DNA of 64,000 bases from Ophioderma brevispina (GCA_023653785.1 JAMKCH010035058.1:50140-114139), one strand, 5' to 3'; numbered from the stretch's first letter, positions 25,160 through 35,912 are shown. Made by a program: numbers and translations. Notes: generated by a model not told the origin, from the letters alone.

Positions 25160-25243
25160 GACGTAGTGGTGGTGATTAATTAAAAATGACGTAGTGGTGG
25201 TGGTTAATTAAAAATGACGTAGTGGTGGTGGTTAATTCAAAAT
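25160..25243 (+). repeat. 28 bp tandem repeat, three units
   Basis: Three consecutive 28 bp units starting GACGTAGTGGTGGTG and ending TTAAAAAT, with one change in unit 1 and one in unit 3. Confidence 0.95.
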
Positions 25244-25299
25244 GGATTTTAGTCTTGCCATTTAGTAGCGGCCTTAGCAACCGACAGACTGCAATCTGC

Positions 25300-25840
25300 C
25301 TTTTTGTTACTAAACAGTTGGGAAAAAAGCAGGTCTTCAAATCCACCTGTCTGGTATACGTGATACTACTTAAAGAATACACAAGAACCAACTGATCCAA
25401 GCAAATCCATAGTAGGTTGGAATTAAAATCGAAATTAGTGGGATGTCTGGATAAAGTACACCAAAACCTTTAGAAGTGACGACATACCTGCTATATATTT
25501 ATACGTGAAGTATTAAACAGGCTTAAACCATAAACACGGGACAACATCTGCCCCGACACATCGGCTGATGATTCAGTGGAAAATGTAGGTCTCTTTATTT
25601 CTGGGTAACTAGATCGACAAATTGACCTATTTTATCATGTAGTCTTGTATGATTTGCTCCCAATGAAATTGTCGAGACTTAGTCATCGATACATATTTAT
25701 TTTTCCTTCTGTTCCATGTTCTCTGACATAGTTTGATCATTTATTATAAGGTGGGAAGCAGTTTTTTTCAGGGTGGACTAAAGAATTAAGATTTGAGTTG
25801 CATCATGAGAACTATAAACCTGGTTATTTCTCTCATATTT
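25300..25840 (+). repeat. Dispersed family A, copy 3
   Basis: Same order of blocks as 8850-9450, most clearly 'gggacaacatctgccccgac' and 'cggctgatgattcagtgg'. 25845-26490 downstream is unassigned and contains no recognisable gene. Confidence 0.8.
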
Positions 25841-26583
25841 TTTATTATATGGTTTAGCAACTTGATTTAGTACTTTTGTAATCTTGGCCAAGACTTTCAC
25901 CAGCGAACGGTCGAAATCGTAGCCTATTATAAATATCAACACCAAACCCGGCTGGAAATCCCACTAACCGATATTTCCAGTGCAGTGCTTCGGTCTTCAT
26001 TGGTATTCGGTAAGGCAATTGAAAAGACGAGTGGTGCTACACGTGCAGACAAATTTACCTGGTTGATAAACAGTCCGGGTTTTATGCATTTCAAGAAATA
26101 TTTCTCGTAATTGCAAGACGATCTTCACGGGGGTTGTTTTTCCTTATACGGGCGACAATGATTATTCATACGTATATTGGCCAATCATGTACACACACTA
26201 TGGCAACACTAATGATTGACACGTAGAGAGAGACATCGTTACTCAATGAGCACGAGCTATATACTGTGCTTCGAGTAATCACGCCAGTCAAGTTGTATTA
26301 AATTCAGAAAGAACTTGCAAGCCCCGACGGAGGCTGGTGAGTCGTTGTTGATCAGAACCGTAGTAATTCATAAAAATGTGAGAATCGTGTACTCTGAGCA
26401 GCGATTTATGAACGGTAGTACTTCGTAAAAGGGAGTGATTCGTGTAAACCTTGCATCGTTACACCTTGAAGGCTGACTCAGAGATTTCCCTAAGAGGGCG
26501 CCCTCAATTTTCAAACAAATCGTGTTTTTTTTTTGGCCATTTACATAATGCTGTCCATATAACAATAACTGGGTGAATATATA

Positions 26584-27283
26584 CACGGGCCGGATTCTTA
26601 CTCACGTGGTAGCTATACGGCACTACACCTGTCTAACCCGGCGGCAGCTACTGCATCAGTACACACTGGACTAAGTGCGAGGCAAAACAAATATAGCTGT
26701 AAGATAGGGCTTACAAAAGTACACAATTATCGGTATACATGATGTGGCCTACTCTGGCTGTACAACCCCAAGCTTAACCCTGTAGTTTGCCCACTAGGTG
26801 GAAGAGAAGGTGGGATGTTGTTGTAGACAGTACCGAGTAGCACTCACTTACCACGTAGTACTCTCGGTAACCACGACGCCCATTTTGAGCGTGGATGAAA
26901 ATTTTCATGAAATGAGGGCGCTATAACTTGTTCTCTGTGTTAGCATTTTTTTGACCGTTTTTCTAAGGAAACCATTAGAAATTCAAATCGGGGGGCATCA
27001 TCAAAAAACCCCATATTCCCGCACATGTAATAAAAAATTCAAATATATGCCAAAAATATGTAAAAAACAAAATCGGCGATGAGAAATACCGCGCGCGCTG
27101 AGAGCCGGTGTAACCACGTAGCTTCTCCACAACGGAGGAGACAGCCGCTGTGTGTACACTATCCGTCTATGCGGCAAAAATACACGGAATCCTGGCCGGC
27201 GAGTGTGCGTCTAGTAGTGGGTAGGTAATCCATGTCTACTCGGTGGTAGCTGTGTGGTAACTACCATGAAGAAATTGGCCGTG
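26584..27283. mobile_element. TA-flanked insertion inside the fold-back arm
   Basis: Inverted ends CACGGGCC and GGCCGTG flanked by TA at 26582-26583 and 27284-27285. The opposite arm of the host fold-back reads through without the insert and carries a single TA there, giving a direct empty site. Internally it has repeated 'cacgtggtagctat'/'gtaaccacgtag' words in both orientations. No transposase. TA duplication suggests a Tc1/mariner-class non-autonomous element. Confidence 0.8.
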
Positions 27284-27814
27284 TAGCTATAGTAGGGTTA
27301 TAAATCAGAACCCCCATTCTAGAAGTTTGGGGAAGAAGGTTTGAAGATGTTTTTCTATAGTTTGAAAGGTGCTGAATCAGAATATTTGGGTCCAACCTCT
27401 GTGAAATGTGGGGAACTTTGTAAAATAAGGGGGTAAAATTAGTACGGGGTAAATTTGAAATCACGTCAAATTGCGTTTAAATGTACACCAATGTATTTGT
27501 CTCATTATACGGATTAAAAAAAGGTATAGTTTGTATAGGTTCCGACCTTTTGGTAACCCTAACAAGGCTCTAGACCACAAAATACGACACAATGTAATAT
27601 TGTGGTATATGATAGTAACAGAACCAACAATATTTTGTGGTAGTTTGTGGTATGTGATCTAATCATTGACATATAAAGTGTGGTACATTCACGTACATCC
27701 CACACTCGACCCGCGCCATGTAAGCCTATAACACCAATGTTCCCCTGGGCCCGCAATTCCTCTTGACAGCTCTGTACATTGTAGCATTTGGTGCAGCTTG
27801 TTGTTGTTTATTAC

Positions 27815-27903
27815 TGTGGTATATTGTGGTATATGATGAGTTACTCCAATTTGGTATAGTTATGATTTATCTAACTACTAAGCATATACCACAATATACC
27901 ACA
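27815..27903. repeat. Perfect 21 bp hairpin arms
   Basis: Arms at 27815-27835 and 27883-27903 are exact inverted repeats built on TGTGGTATATTGTGGTATAT, with a loop of about 47 bp. Related 'gtggtatat' words recur at 27600-27660 and 27915-27980, so the centre of the host fold-back is itself hairpin-rich. Confidence 0.9.
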
Positions 27904-28683
27904 ATCAAATTTTGTGGTAGTTTGTGGTCTATGGAAGTGCAAGTATGATGAAAGTTGTTGTATATTGTGATCTGTGGTAAGTCCTCACAATATACAGCCC
28001 TATTAAGGTTCAAGGTCACCCTGGGGGTAGACGATACCCAGTGCTCCGTTTTTGTTGAAAGTGGTGTCAAATTGTTCGTCTTGCCTCATTTTACAATGTT
28101 GGGTATTTGGTTTCGTAATTAGTGGGAAAATGTAACAGGGGTCTATATGGTCTATAGGGGGCACCAAAACTTGACCTAAAATTGTATACAGAGCTGTCAC
28201 CCAAAGAATTGAAATGAATTTTCTGCTTCAGTATGATCAGGGCAATAATTTGACACCGGTTTCAACAAAATCTGAGCACTGGATTGTTTTGCCCCAGAAT
28301 AACCTTGAACCTTATCAGGGCTGTAGCCGTATAACTAAAGGTCGGAACTTATACAAACTATACCTTTTTTAATCCTTACAATGAGACAAAGAGATTGGTG
28401 TACATTTAAACGCAATTTGACGTAATTTAAAATTTACCCCGTACTAATTTTACCACCTAATTTTAACAAAGTTTCCCACATTTCTTAGAGGTTGGACCCA
28501 CAAATTCTGATTCAGCACCCTTCAAACTATAGAAAAAACATCTTCAAACCTTCTTCCCCAAACTTCTAGAATGGGGTTCTGATTTATAACCCTACTATAG
28601 CTATATATTTCACACAGTTATTAGTATATGGACAAGCATTATGTACATGCACAAAAAAACACGATTTGTTTGAAAATTGAGGG

Positions 28684-29157
28684 CGCCGAGCATGTGTGGC
28701 CACGTGGAACGACCAACATAACATTGACTGTATGGCAAAGACAATAATGTTTTTTTCTTTATTCCTCTGCAGCATGTTTTGGGCACCCAGGTGTTTATGT
28801 CAGATATACAGATTGGAACTTGTTGAATAGTATGCTCCCAATCACCTGGAATCTTTGGATTGCACTCACAGAAAAGCTGAGTGTCAGCAGCGTACGAGTG
28901 AAAGTTAACATCGTGATTCATAATAATATCATGGTCAGTGTTATCGAGGACAGAACAGTAAGTGATGATCAATGGACACCCCCAGTAATTACGTTTCCGG
29001 TTCATTGGTCGAGAGGCATCCTTTGAGTAGTCTACCCCATTCAGGAGGAATTTCCGCTCCTTTGTCCCTATTTGAACTTGTTAGGGATAGACTTGGTGTA
29101 CAAAGCTTCCCAGTCAATGTTATGTTGGTCGTTCCACGTGGCCACACATGCTCGGCG
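28684..29157. mobile_element. 474 bp element, perfect 47 bp inverted ends
   Basis: 28684-28730 and 29111-29157 are exact inverted complements (start CGCCGAGCATGTGTGGCCAC). The interior carries a minus-strand LINE reverse-transcriptase fragment that stops at the inner edge of one arm. The element abuts the fold-back element on its left and a Penelope GIY-YIG remnant on its right. It could be a MITE that captured retrotransposon DNA, or an inverted duplication made during repair. Identical arms point to a recent origin or gene conversion. No clear target duplication. Confidence 0.75.
28731..28992 (-). pseudogene. LINE reverse transcriptase fragment
   Basis: On the minus strand one frame reads HSYAADTQLFCE, a one-residue variant of the YADDTQLY box that carries the catalytic aspartates of CR1/L2/Jockey-type reverse transcriptases; the first Asp is replaced by Ala. 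It continues with CISDINTW and then, after a frameshift, MLQRNKEK..IIVFA, the usual 'W...N.LKLN..KTE..VF' segment. Only about 90 residues of the palm domain remain, so it is dead. It lies wholly inside the 47 bp inverted ends. Confidence 0.85.
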
Positions 29158-29160
29158 ATG

Positions 29161-29250
29161 ATCGATTTGTGTGTGTTGTGAGTTGGTGTTCATCGGTTCT
29201 ATTTTTCAATGATCTGCCAGTTTCACCAATGTAGCATCTTTTCCACAGGA
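29161..29250 (-). pseudogene. Penelope-like GIY-YIG endonuclease remnant
   Basis: The minus strand reads CYIGETGRSLKNRTDEHQ with a preceding Cys. This is the core of the GIY-YIG nuclease domain of Penelope-like retroelements: 'YIGETGR.L..R..EH', with catalytic Arg and the following EH. About 30 residues survive, cut off at the edge of the neighbouring 474 bp element. No Penelope reverse transcriptase was found nearby. Confidence 0.65.
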
Positions 29251-29329
29251 TACAAAGCGCTGTTGCCTATTATTATTACGCTGCCTTCAGGAAATCGTCA
29301 CAATCATTTCGCTTCACCTAGGCCGGCAG

Positions 29330-29495
29330 CCGGCCAAGCGCACATGCCTATCAGCACTTAGATTGTAATATCCCCCATAACAGCTCCCCAGATTTCGCTA
29401 GGGTGAACGAGGCAATTGAGATTAAGTATCTTGCCCAGGGACACAAACACGTTGACCACAGTGGGGCTCGAACGAGTCCTGCACTTTTCCACTAG
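29330..29495 (-). mobile_element. tRNA-derived SINE fragment
   Basis: On the minus strand: B-box-like CGTTCGAGCCCCACTGTGG, then 'ctgggcaagatacttaat', 'ctcaattgcctcgttcaccc', and a tail with 'atattacaatctaagtgctg'. This is the same type of body as 967-1190. The A-box half is missing or badly eroded. Confidence 0.7.
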
Positions 29496-29599
29496 AGTTA
29501 GTAGATTCTTCTGTAGATCTTTGCAAATAGCCTCAGAATTACGTAAGGAGTACGGTCGCTGGTAGAAACTGTACCGACGCGTGGCGAGGTGAAGAATGG

Positions 29600-29835
29600 A
29601 CAAACTTTGAAGGGTAATTGTTCAGCTTAAAAGCTTTTTTGATGTGAGTCTTTATGAGTTAACTGAGTTTGTCTTTCTGAACTGTAAGCGAATTATAGTC
29701 ATCATCAGAATGTGATTTGCGCCATCTACGCCCAAGACGCCTCCGAACCCGCCTCTCTTGGTGGGTCTTGCCATTATACCAAGGAAGGCGAGTCCTGATG
29801 GTATGCTCCTTAGTGACAATAGGGCAAAGTTCATC
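29600..29835 (-). pseudogene. LINE fragment, endonuclease-RT linker
   Basis: The minus strand reads RLPWYNGKTHQERRVRRRLG followed by RRWRKS. This is the basic 'PWYn.ei...KR.rRr.Er.Wrk' linker between the endonuclease and reverse-transcriptase domains of CR1/L2-type elements. The frame closes soon after. Order and strand are compatible with the RT fragment at 28731-28992 deriving from the same insertion, with SINE and Penelope pieces between, but that is inference. Confidence 0.65.
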
Positions 29836-30056
29836 CAAGGACAGAAGATGTAATGATCTCATGGTAACTAAGTGTATCAGGATCATCAGGAATCGGCAGG
29901 TACGGCACAAAGACGATCACTTGAATTAATCACTGTCAAGATTACGAAAAATCACACGAGGTTTCACCGCATTCTCGGCAATCCAAATGATATCAACATC
30001 ATGGTCAATGACATTGTCCAACAATGTGACTTCTCTTCTTGCGTATGAGGCAGCAG

Positions 30057-30425
30057 CTAAATGTGTTGAATTTGGTGGAGCCAGTTCATTTTTGATTGGT
30101 TGGGGTTTGATAAGTCTATATCCACCGGTGGACGAAAGGTAAGGTACTCATTAAGAATGTGATCTGCAGTTTGTGACGGAGAGCCACACCGGCAGGGCGG
30201 AGATGGTCGCAGCCCCATCGGTGCATATTGCTGTTGAACGACCGACTCCTGTGCGAATCCTGTTGTGGAAGATTGCTACCAGGTGGGAATTCTGACATTG
30301 GTGTGATAAAGTGGTTTTGTCTGGTCTTGGGATATCTAGGCAGGAAGTGTTCCAAGCTGGAGAGTTTAGCAGTGTGTCGACAGAAAGGTCGACGAGAGCG
30401 CAGTCTGTGTCTGACGAGTTGATGT
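30057..30425 (-). pseudogene. LINE ORF2 C-terminal domain fragment
   Basis: On the minus strand, three shifting frames together give a 'PPGSNLP', 'RIRTGVGR', 'FNSNMHRWG', 'CRCGSPSQTADHILNE' series. That is the C-terminal Cys-rich segment seen at the 3' end of many non-LTR retrotransposon ORFs ('RTG.gR...... CxCG...QT.dHIL..CP'). One conserved Cys is a Tyr here (ILNEY), and the frame ends in a stop at 30057-30059. At least two frameshifts; not functional. Confidence 0.8.
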
Positions 30426-30476
30426 GATTGTGTTGAGTTGAGTTGAGTGGTATGCCACCCATTATAGAACCAAATA

Positions 30477-31333
30477 CAGGGTGAGTAAAAAAACAAACTT
30501 GAATTTGAATTTGTAAATAACATATATCTAACATATGTGGTTTCATCGGAAAGCCTATTTCATTATCTTTCATTTGCTGCAAAGATAATTCCGATCGGAT
30601 AAGTATAGGCCGAGCTACAGTCATTTGAATCAAGTAGTCCGCTTTTACAATTATCCACGGATTCCCATTTGAATGCACGGTGGTTAACTAAGCAAATGAC
30701 TCCCCAAAATGATGATAAGGGTATGTCTATGTTTATGTCAAATAAAGTGGTATCTTAAAGATGTAAAAGCCAGTGAAAATGGCAAGTTTTATAAGAAACA
30801 CCTTTTTTTCAAGATGTGGCATATTTTGGTCGGCAAATATAGACAATACTTTAAACCTCAAAAGGTTGTCACCGATGTCTGTTCCTTCATATGGTATGAT
30901 TCATTCAACTCCTCCAGAAACTGATACATGTATTAAGTTAATTTATTTTTCAATATTTGTTTTTATGAGTGATGAGGACGTAGAAATGTTAAGAAGGCAT
31001 TGATGGTAAATTGTGACTGAATTTTGTGGGGTTAAATAGCGCCACATTTATTCTGCATTCAATAAATAGTCCGATGTTCTTCTGGACACTGGCGTGATTT
31101 GCTTCGCTGAACGCCATTCATTTTAATGTGAATCCATGGACACAGCGCAAAACAGACTACTTGATTCAAGCGACTGTAGCTCGGTCTATACTCAACCGAT
31201 GTGAATGATCTTTGCGGCAAATTAAAGATAATGAACTAAGCTTTTAGATGATACCAAACATGTTAGAGATATCTTTCCTCAAAATTAAAAATGGCGGATA
31301 CAATCAGGGTCAAGTTCTTTTTGACTCACCCTG
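30477..31333. mobile_element. Long-TIR mariner-type MITE, 857 bp
   Basis: Flanked by TA at 30475-30476 and 31334-31335. The ends begin CAGGGTGAGTAAAAAAAC (left) and CAGGGTGAGTCAAAAAG (right complement), a typical Tc1/mariner terminus. The arms extend about 230 bp: 'ggccgagctacagtc' with 'gaatcaagtagtc' on the left has its complement at about 31165-31200. The interior has short ORFs only, none resembling a DDE transposase. Confidence 0.85.
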
Positions 31334-31353
31334 TATAATGTAGACCGTGGCTT

Positions 31354-31685
31354 GGCAGGAAAAACACCTCATGTAACTTCAAAGGTTAAATGCAAGACTT
31401 GTGGGCCCTAATGCTAAAACATTATGTGTAATTTTTGGTCACCTAAATTTGAGGCAGAGTCCATTTCAAAAAAAAATCGCCCCTGCATCATTAAAACTAT
31501 AAAATACTTTTCTTTGTGCGTAATAAAATGAACGGTTTTCAACCAATAGTTCATTCCTTGTGTCTCCCGTAAATTTCAGCATGAAGTTGCTACATACATA
31601 TGAGGTTTTGTCATTGGCCCTTTTTTGCTAGATATGAGTTTTTGATTTGAGGCCAAATGCACATTACGAGGTTTTTCCTGCCCAG
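31354..31685. mobile_element. Inverted-repeat MITE, about 330 bp
   Basis: The left end TTGGCAGGAAAAACACCTC is matched on the complement of the right end by CTGGGCAGGAAAAACCTCG. It lies 20 bp beyond the preceding mariner-type element. No ORF of note and no target duplication resolved. Confidence 0.65.
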
Positions 31686-31689
31686 CGCC

Positions 31690-32635
31690 GATATTGTAAA
31701 GACAGTTATTATAACAATTGGCCTATATTTAGTTGTATTATCCACACGACAGCACGATGCTACGTTGCGCATACTATGCACCTGCCCAATCTGCTATAAA
31801 TTTGAAACAAAAACAAAAACACGAGTTGATGAGTTGGCAACGTTGGACTTCAGTTGCTTCCACACTCTTATTAGAGAGTACTGAGATGACAACTACGAAT
31901 GGAAGCTTTCCACATCACTCCATCAAAAGCTACGTGCTTAGCATGAGTCAGATATGTAACGCCTCTGGTAGCACAGGTCTCTTTCAAACAATCCGTCCAG
32001 GGCTTTGATGGTCTTCCTTCACGTCATGTATATACCTTGAAGTAGGCCTTCAAATGACATCGTGGGAGAACTTATGTTGAACATAATTAAAATAAGAAGC
32101 GTGTTGTGTCGATTTTGTCGTCGACCCACATATCATTGACTGGAACAAGACTAAGATTCTGGACAGGGAGACTAATGTAGCCATTTTGAGACTCTTCCCT
32201 TCCTTCTGCTGACTTCGAAGATCCTGAGGCAGGTTTTTTTTAAAGGACCCAGATTTCTGCACCATACAGTAGTATGGACAAGTCAAATATCTAGTAAGGG
32301 GTTGCTAATTTGGCAACTTGATCTACTAATATGACTCCAAGAAGATCGAATTCAAATTATTTTGTGAACGTTTTCATAGTTTATGACTTAAACACACTTT
32401 AACTGGGATGCAATTTGCAAACAACTAATTTTCTTGTTATTTAAAGTATGGTGAAGACATTTACCTACGATTTTAGTATCATCAAATATAACCCACACAA
32501 GTTCAGTTATTACACTCTAGTAACTCTAGATGTTTTGCAAATAAGCGAAAGTGCAGAAATGCAGCACAAAAGCGTAAAATACCTTATAAACGTACACTAC
32601 ACTAAATGGTAGCCCTTTACAATTGCATTATATTT
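31690..32635. other. No gene recognised
   Basis: Unassigned. Short ORFs of 75-91 codons overlap in different frames with no domain signal. Confidence 0.5.
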
Positions 32636-32639
32636 TATG

Positions 32640-33050
32640 TTTATGATCTCGTACCCGTACCCATGGTCTCGTACCATGTATTCATGCCCAATTTGTCGTA
32701 CCCATACCCACGCTATAAGGCTGAGCTATACTTACCTATAAAGTACAAAACAAAATGTGTTCAGACAAAGCCTTGGCCTACCTTGACAATACGAAATTGT
32801 GCGCCCGGGCTTATGCGTGTGTGTAAACTTACATATAAACCGATAACACGAACATCTTGTTTGAGATTAGCGGAATATTGCAGTATACCCTGCAACCAAA
32901 CACTTGATTTATTCAACGTCATGAAAACTGACAGAAGAAAGATGCGCGAGTTCATCCCAAATTGGAAGCAGTGATGAATTAGACGAGTTCAATCGTCAGT
33001 TTGTTTTGACTTGACGGTTGTGCTAGGCCCTTATTGTAAGAGTTTTCCGT
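32640..33050 (+). repeat. Dispersed family D, copy 2
   Basis: Partner of 15030-15450, same orientation. The 122-codon ORF that crosses it is not conserved in the other copy, so it is not a real gene. Confidence 0.75.
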
Positions 33051-34189
33051 GTTTCTTTTCATCAACTGAGATGCGAGAACGCCTTCTCCGTATCTACAAC
33101 CAAATTAGCTCGGGTCGCCACACTTGATGTGAGATTTGACCTTATCATGGTATTGGTAATACATGTATAAGACTTTAGGAGAAACATATTAGATGCCAAT
33201 AACACAGGAAATGGTACCATAAACAGGGCGCGTGGCTGGACGTGCGTTACTGGTCAATAAACTACTAGAGCATTATTTTCAAATAAATTTGAATATGCAT
33301 GCGTACATTATGACTCGATTTAAATATGCATGCGTGCATTATCGGACGTGTATTATTAGGCGTGGATTATTAAATAATTTTATAATGCACGCCAGCACGC
33401 ATGTATTGATTCTTACCACCACGGTGAGATTTTGACCACCGCAAGGATTAGAATGGATTAGAATCGCAATTCCTGCCCGTAATCGTTACTGATCTGGTGG
33501 TTAGGTATCTAACCTCATGAGTTTGAATCTTACTCCTGCTTCTTTTAAAATATGTTATTATTTTAAAATGTTTATTAGTTTTTCAGGTTTGAAAAGGAAA
33601 CTTAAAGCAAAAAAAAAAAAAAAAATCAGAAAAAAAAAACACTAGTACCCTTTGAGGTTCGTGAGGGAGACCTGCTCATGGGGCACGGTTTTGGTGTTTC
33701 AAAAAACTACCGCGTCGTTGTGGGCAAGAGGGTTATAACAACGATTATTTCTATAGGTCAAATTTTTTTTTTAAAAGTCATCCAAATATATCAGAAAAAG
33801 AGTTATTAGTATTGGCATTTATGTTTTGATCGTGTATAAAATAATGCCCATTTGGTTATGACAGAAGACATGAGTGGAGTGCAATCGGGGATATAATTGC
33901 CTTGCTGGACGATTGATAATGTAATATAGGGAATAAGCGGGCCCGACTGTGCGACTTCGTGCTATTTAGAATATCTAAATGATCTCATAATAAATAATTT
34001 ACAACTGTCAGAAAACGGTGGACGCCCCCCGAACTGCTATCGGAGGTTCTTATGTACGTAATAGAAAACAGCAAAAGCGTTCTCTCAGGAGTCGATATGC
34101 CACCTTTGTTGAATTGATGCGAAATCGTGGCTGAATGATTAGAAAAAAGCTTCCATGCAGCCGATTGGAATCAAGTTTTTTAAACAATT
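33051..34189. other. No gene recognised; tRNA-like scrap
   Basis: At 33485-33535 a tRNA-like pair of boxes appears ('tggtggttaggta' and 'gagtttgaatcttactcc'), perhaps a decayed SINE head. At 33290-33345 'aatatgcatgcg.acattat' is doubled. A-rich tracts lie at 33608-33648. The rest is unassigned. Confidence 0.35.
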
Positions 34190-35090
34190 TCATGGTTGGA
34201 AATTAGGTAAATGTGTTAGAAATAGCATATTGGCCCGTATTCTAAAAATAGTTTATGATCAGGTACGGTAACAACATTTTTTTTTTTTGAGATATAGGGA
34301 AGGTCGCCGCGATCTTAGGCCCTCACTGTAAAATTTGGAGGGGGGCGCAAATATTGGGCACTTGTTGGAATAGAGGGTGTTTTCAAATATGGTGCGCTAC
34401 TAAAATTCATGGCTTTTTGATTAAAGCGTTTTTATCAGCTGATTTGTTATAGTTATGATAATGTATGAGGGCAAACGATGTGGTAGTGAGTACGAGGATC
34501 TTGATGGGGGTATTTTTTCCACAATGACAAGCCAAAATCATAAAAATGGACTGTATGGTTTAAAATCGTCATATATGAGTTCTTATGAAGATAAGGTGGT
34601 CGTAGGTACTAGTGATGAGTTTTCTGAGGGCTTGCAAATGACCGCGTTACGAGGATCATCTGATAAAGGGCGCTTTTCAAAATTGCCAGCTAACTACCAT
34701 GAATAACTTATGAACACATTAAATGGAATTATTACACTCTTAAATATTTTTACTCTTCTAGTGGTAAAATTTTAATCGTTTGGATGAAAGGGAACAACCC
34801 TTCCAGCTGATTAAACTTTACTCAGCCTGATAGACTAAAACTTTTCCTCATCTAAAGTGTAAAATTTTAATCAACAGTGGAGTAAAATTGTAATCAACCC
34901 TGCTGATTAAAAGTTTAATCAACAGTGGAGTAAAATTTTAATCAACCCTGCTGATTAAAAGTTTAATCAACCAGGAAGGGTTGTTCCCTTTTTACTCCAC
35001 ATTTACTGTTGATTAAAAATTTACTCAACTGTTGAGTAAAAATTTACTCATCTATTGAGTAATACTTTTAATCAACAGCAGAGCAAAAAC
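34190..35090 (+). repeat. Tandem duplication, copy 1
   Basis: About 0.9 kb, repeated directly at 35113-35912. It contains an 83-codon frame (34455-34706) that is broken by indels in copy 2, so it is unlikely to be under selection. The 3' third is built of GAGTAAA / TTTACTC and GATTAAA / TTTAATC words in both orientations. A fold-back stem with exact 15 bp arms (GGGAACAACCCTTCC) lies at 34790-34804 and 34974-34988. Confidence 0.85.
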
Positions 35091-35111
35091 TTTTTTTTTT
35101 TTTTTTTTTTT
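35091..35111 (+). repeat. T(21) tract at the duplication junction
   Basis: A pure run of 21 T exactly between the two copies. It could be a slippage product, a retroposition tail on the minus strand, or an assembly join. Confidence 0.85.
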
Positions 35112-35112
35112 G

Positions 35113-35912
35113 GTTGTAAATTATGTAAATGTTGTTTAGAAATAATCATATTGGCCCGTATTCTAAAAATAGGTTTATGATCAGGTACGGTAACAACATT
35201 TTTTTGAGATATAGGGACAGGTCGCGCATCTTAGGCCCTCACTGTAAAATTTGGATGGGGCGCAAATATTGGGGCACTCTGTTGGTTGATAGAGGGTGTT
35301 TTTCAAAATGGTCGCTAAAATCATGCATTTTTTGATAAAGCGTTTTTATCAAGCTGATTTGTTACTAGTTATGATAACTTTATGAGGGCAAACGATGGTA
35401 GTGAGTTACGAGGATCATTTGATGGAGGGTATTTTTTCCACAATGACAGCCAAAATCATAAAATGGATCGGTATGGTTTAAAATAGTCATATATGAGTTC
35501 TTATGAAGCTAAGTTGGTAGTAGTTACTAGTGATGATAGTTTTTTGAGGGCTTGCAAATGACCGCGTTACGAGGATCATCTGATAAAGGGCGCTTTTCAA
35601 AATTGCCAGCTAACTACCATGAATAACTTATGAACACATTAAATGGAATTATTACACTCTTAAATATTTTTACTCTTCTAGTGGTAAAATTTTAATCGTT
35701 TGGATGAAAGGGAACAACCCTTCCAGCTGATTAAACTTTACTCAACCTGAGTAAAATTTTAATCAACCCTGCTGATTAAAAGTTTAATCAACAGTGGAGT
35801 AAAATTTTAATCAACCCTGCTGATTAAAAGTTTAATCAACCAGGAAGGGTTGTTCCCTTTTTACTCCACATTTACTGAGTAATACTTTTAATCAACAGCA
35901 GAGCAAAAACAT
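35113..35912 (+). repeat. Tandem duplication, copy 2
   Basis: The first 420 bp differ from copy 1 by numerous indels, mostly single-base. From about 35545 onward roughly 200 bp are essentially identical. It then lacks internal GAGTAAA units present in copy 1. The abrupt change in divergence within one duplication is unusual. Confidence 0.85.

Larger units (their letters stand above)
26497..28687. mobile_element. Fold-back element with long inverted arms
   Basis: The ends start GGCGCCCTCAATTTTCAAAC in inverted orientation. The outer arms pair 26497-26583 with 28608-28687. The arm continues as 27286-27570 pairing with 28310-28607 ('aaatcagaaccccc..attctagaagtttgggga' and its complement). A further inner pair is at about 27762-27782 and 28178-28198. 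The left arm is interrupted by a 700 bp insertion. Without it the element is about 1.49 kb. No transposase frame is visible and no flanking target duplication could be fixed, so the superfamily is open. Confidence 0.8.

Noticed and set aside
32606..32974. 122-codon plus-strand ORF
   Set aside because: Falls in dispersed family D, and the frame is not maintained in the related copy at 15030-15450.
34455..34706. 83-codon ORF in the tandem duplication
   Set aside because: The same region in copy 2 is broken by several indels, so there is no sign of selection, unless copy 2 proves to be an assembly error.
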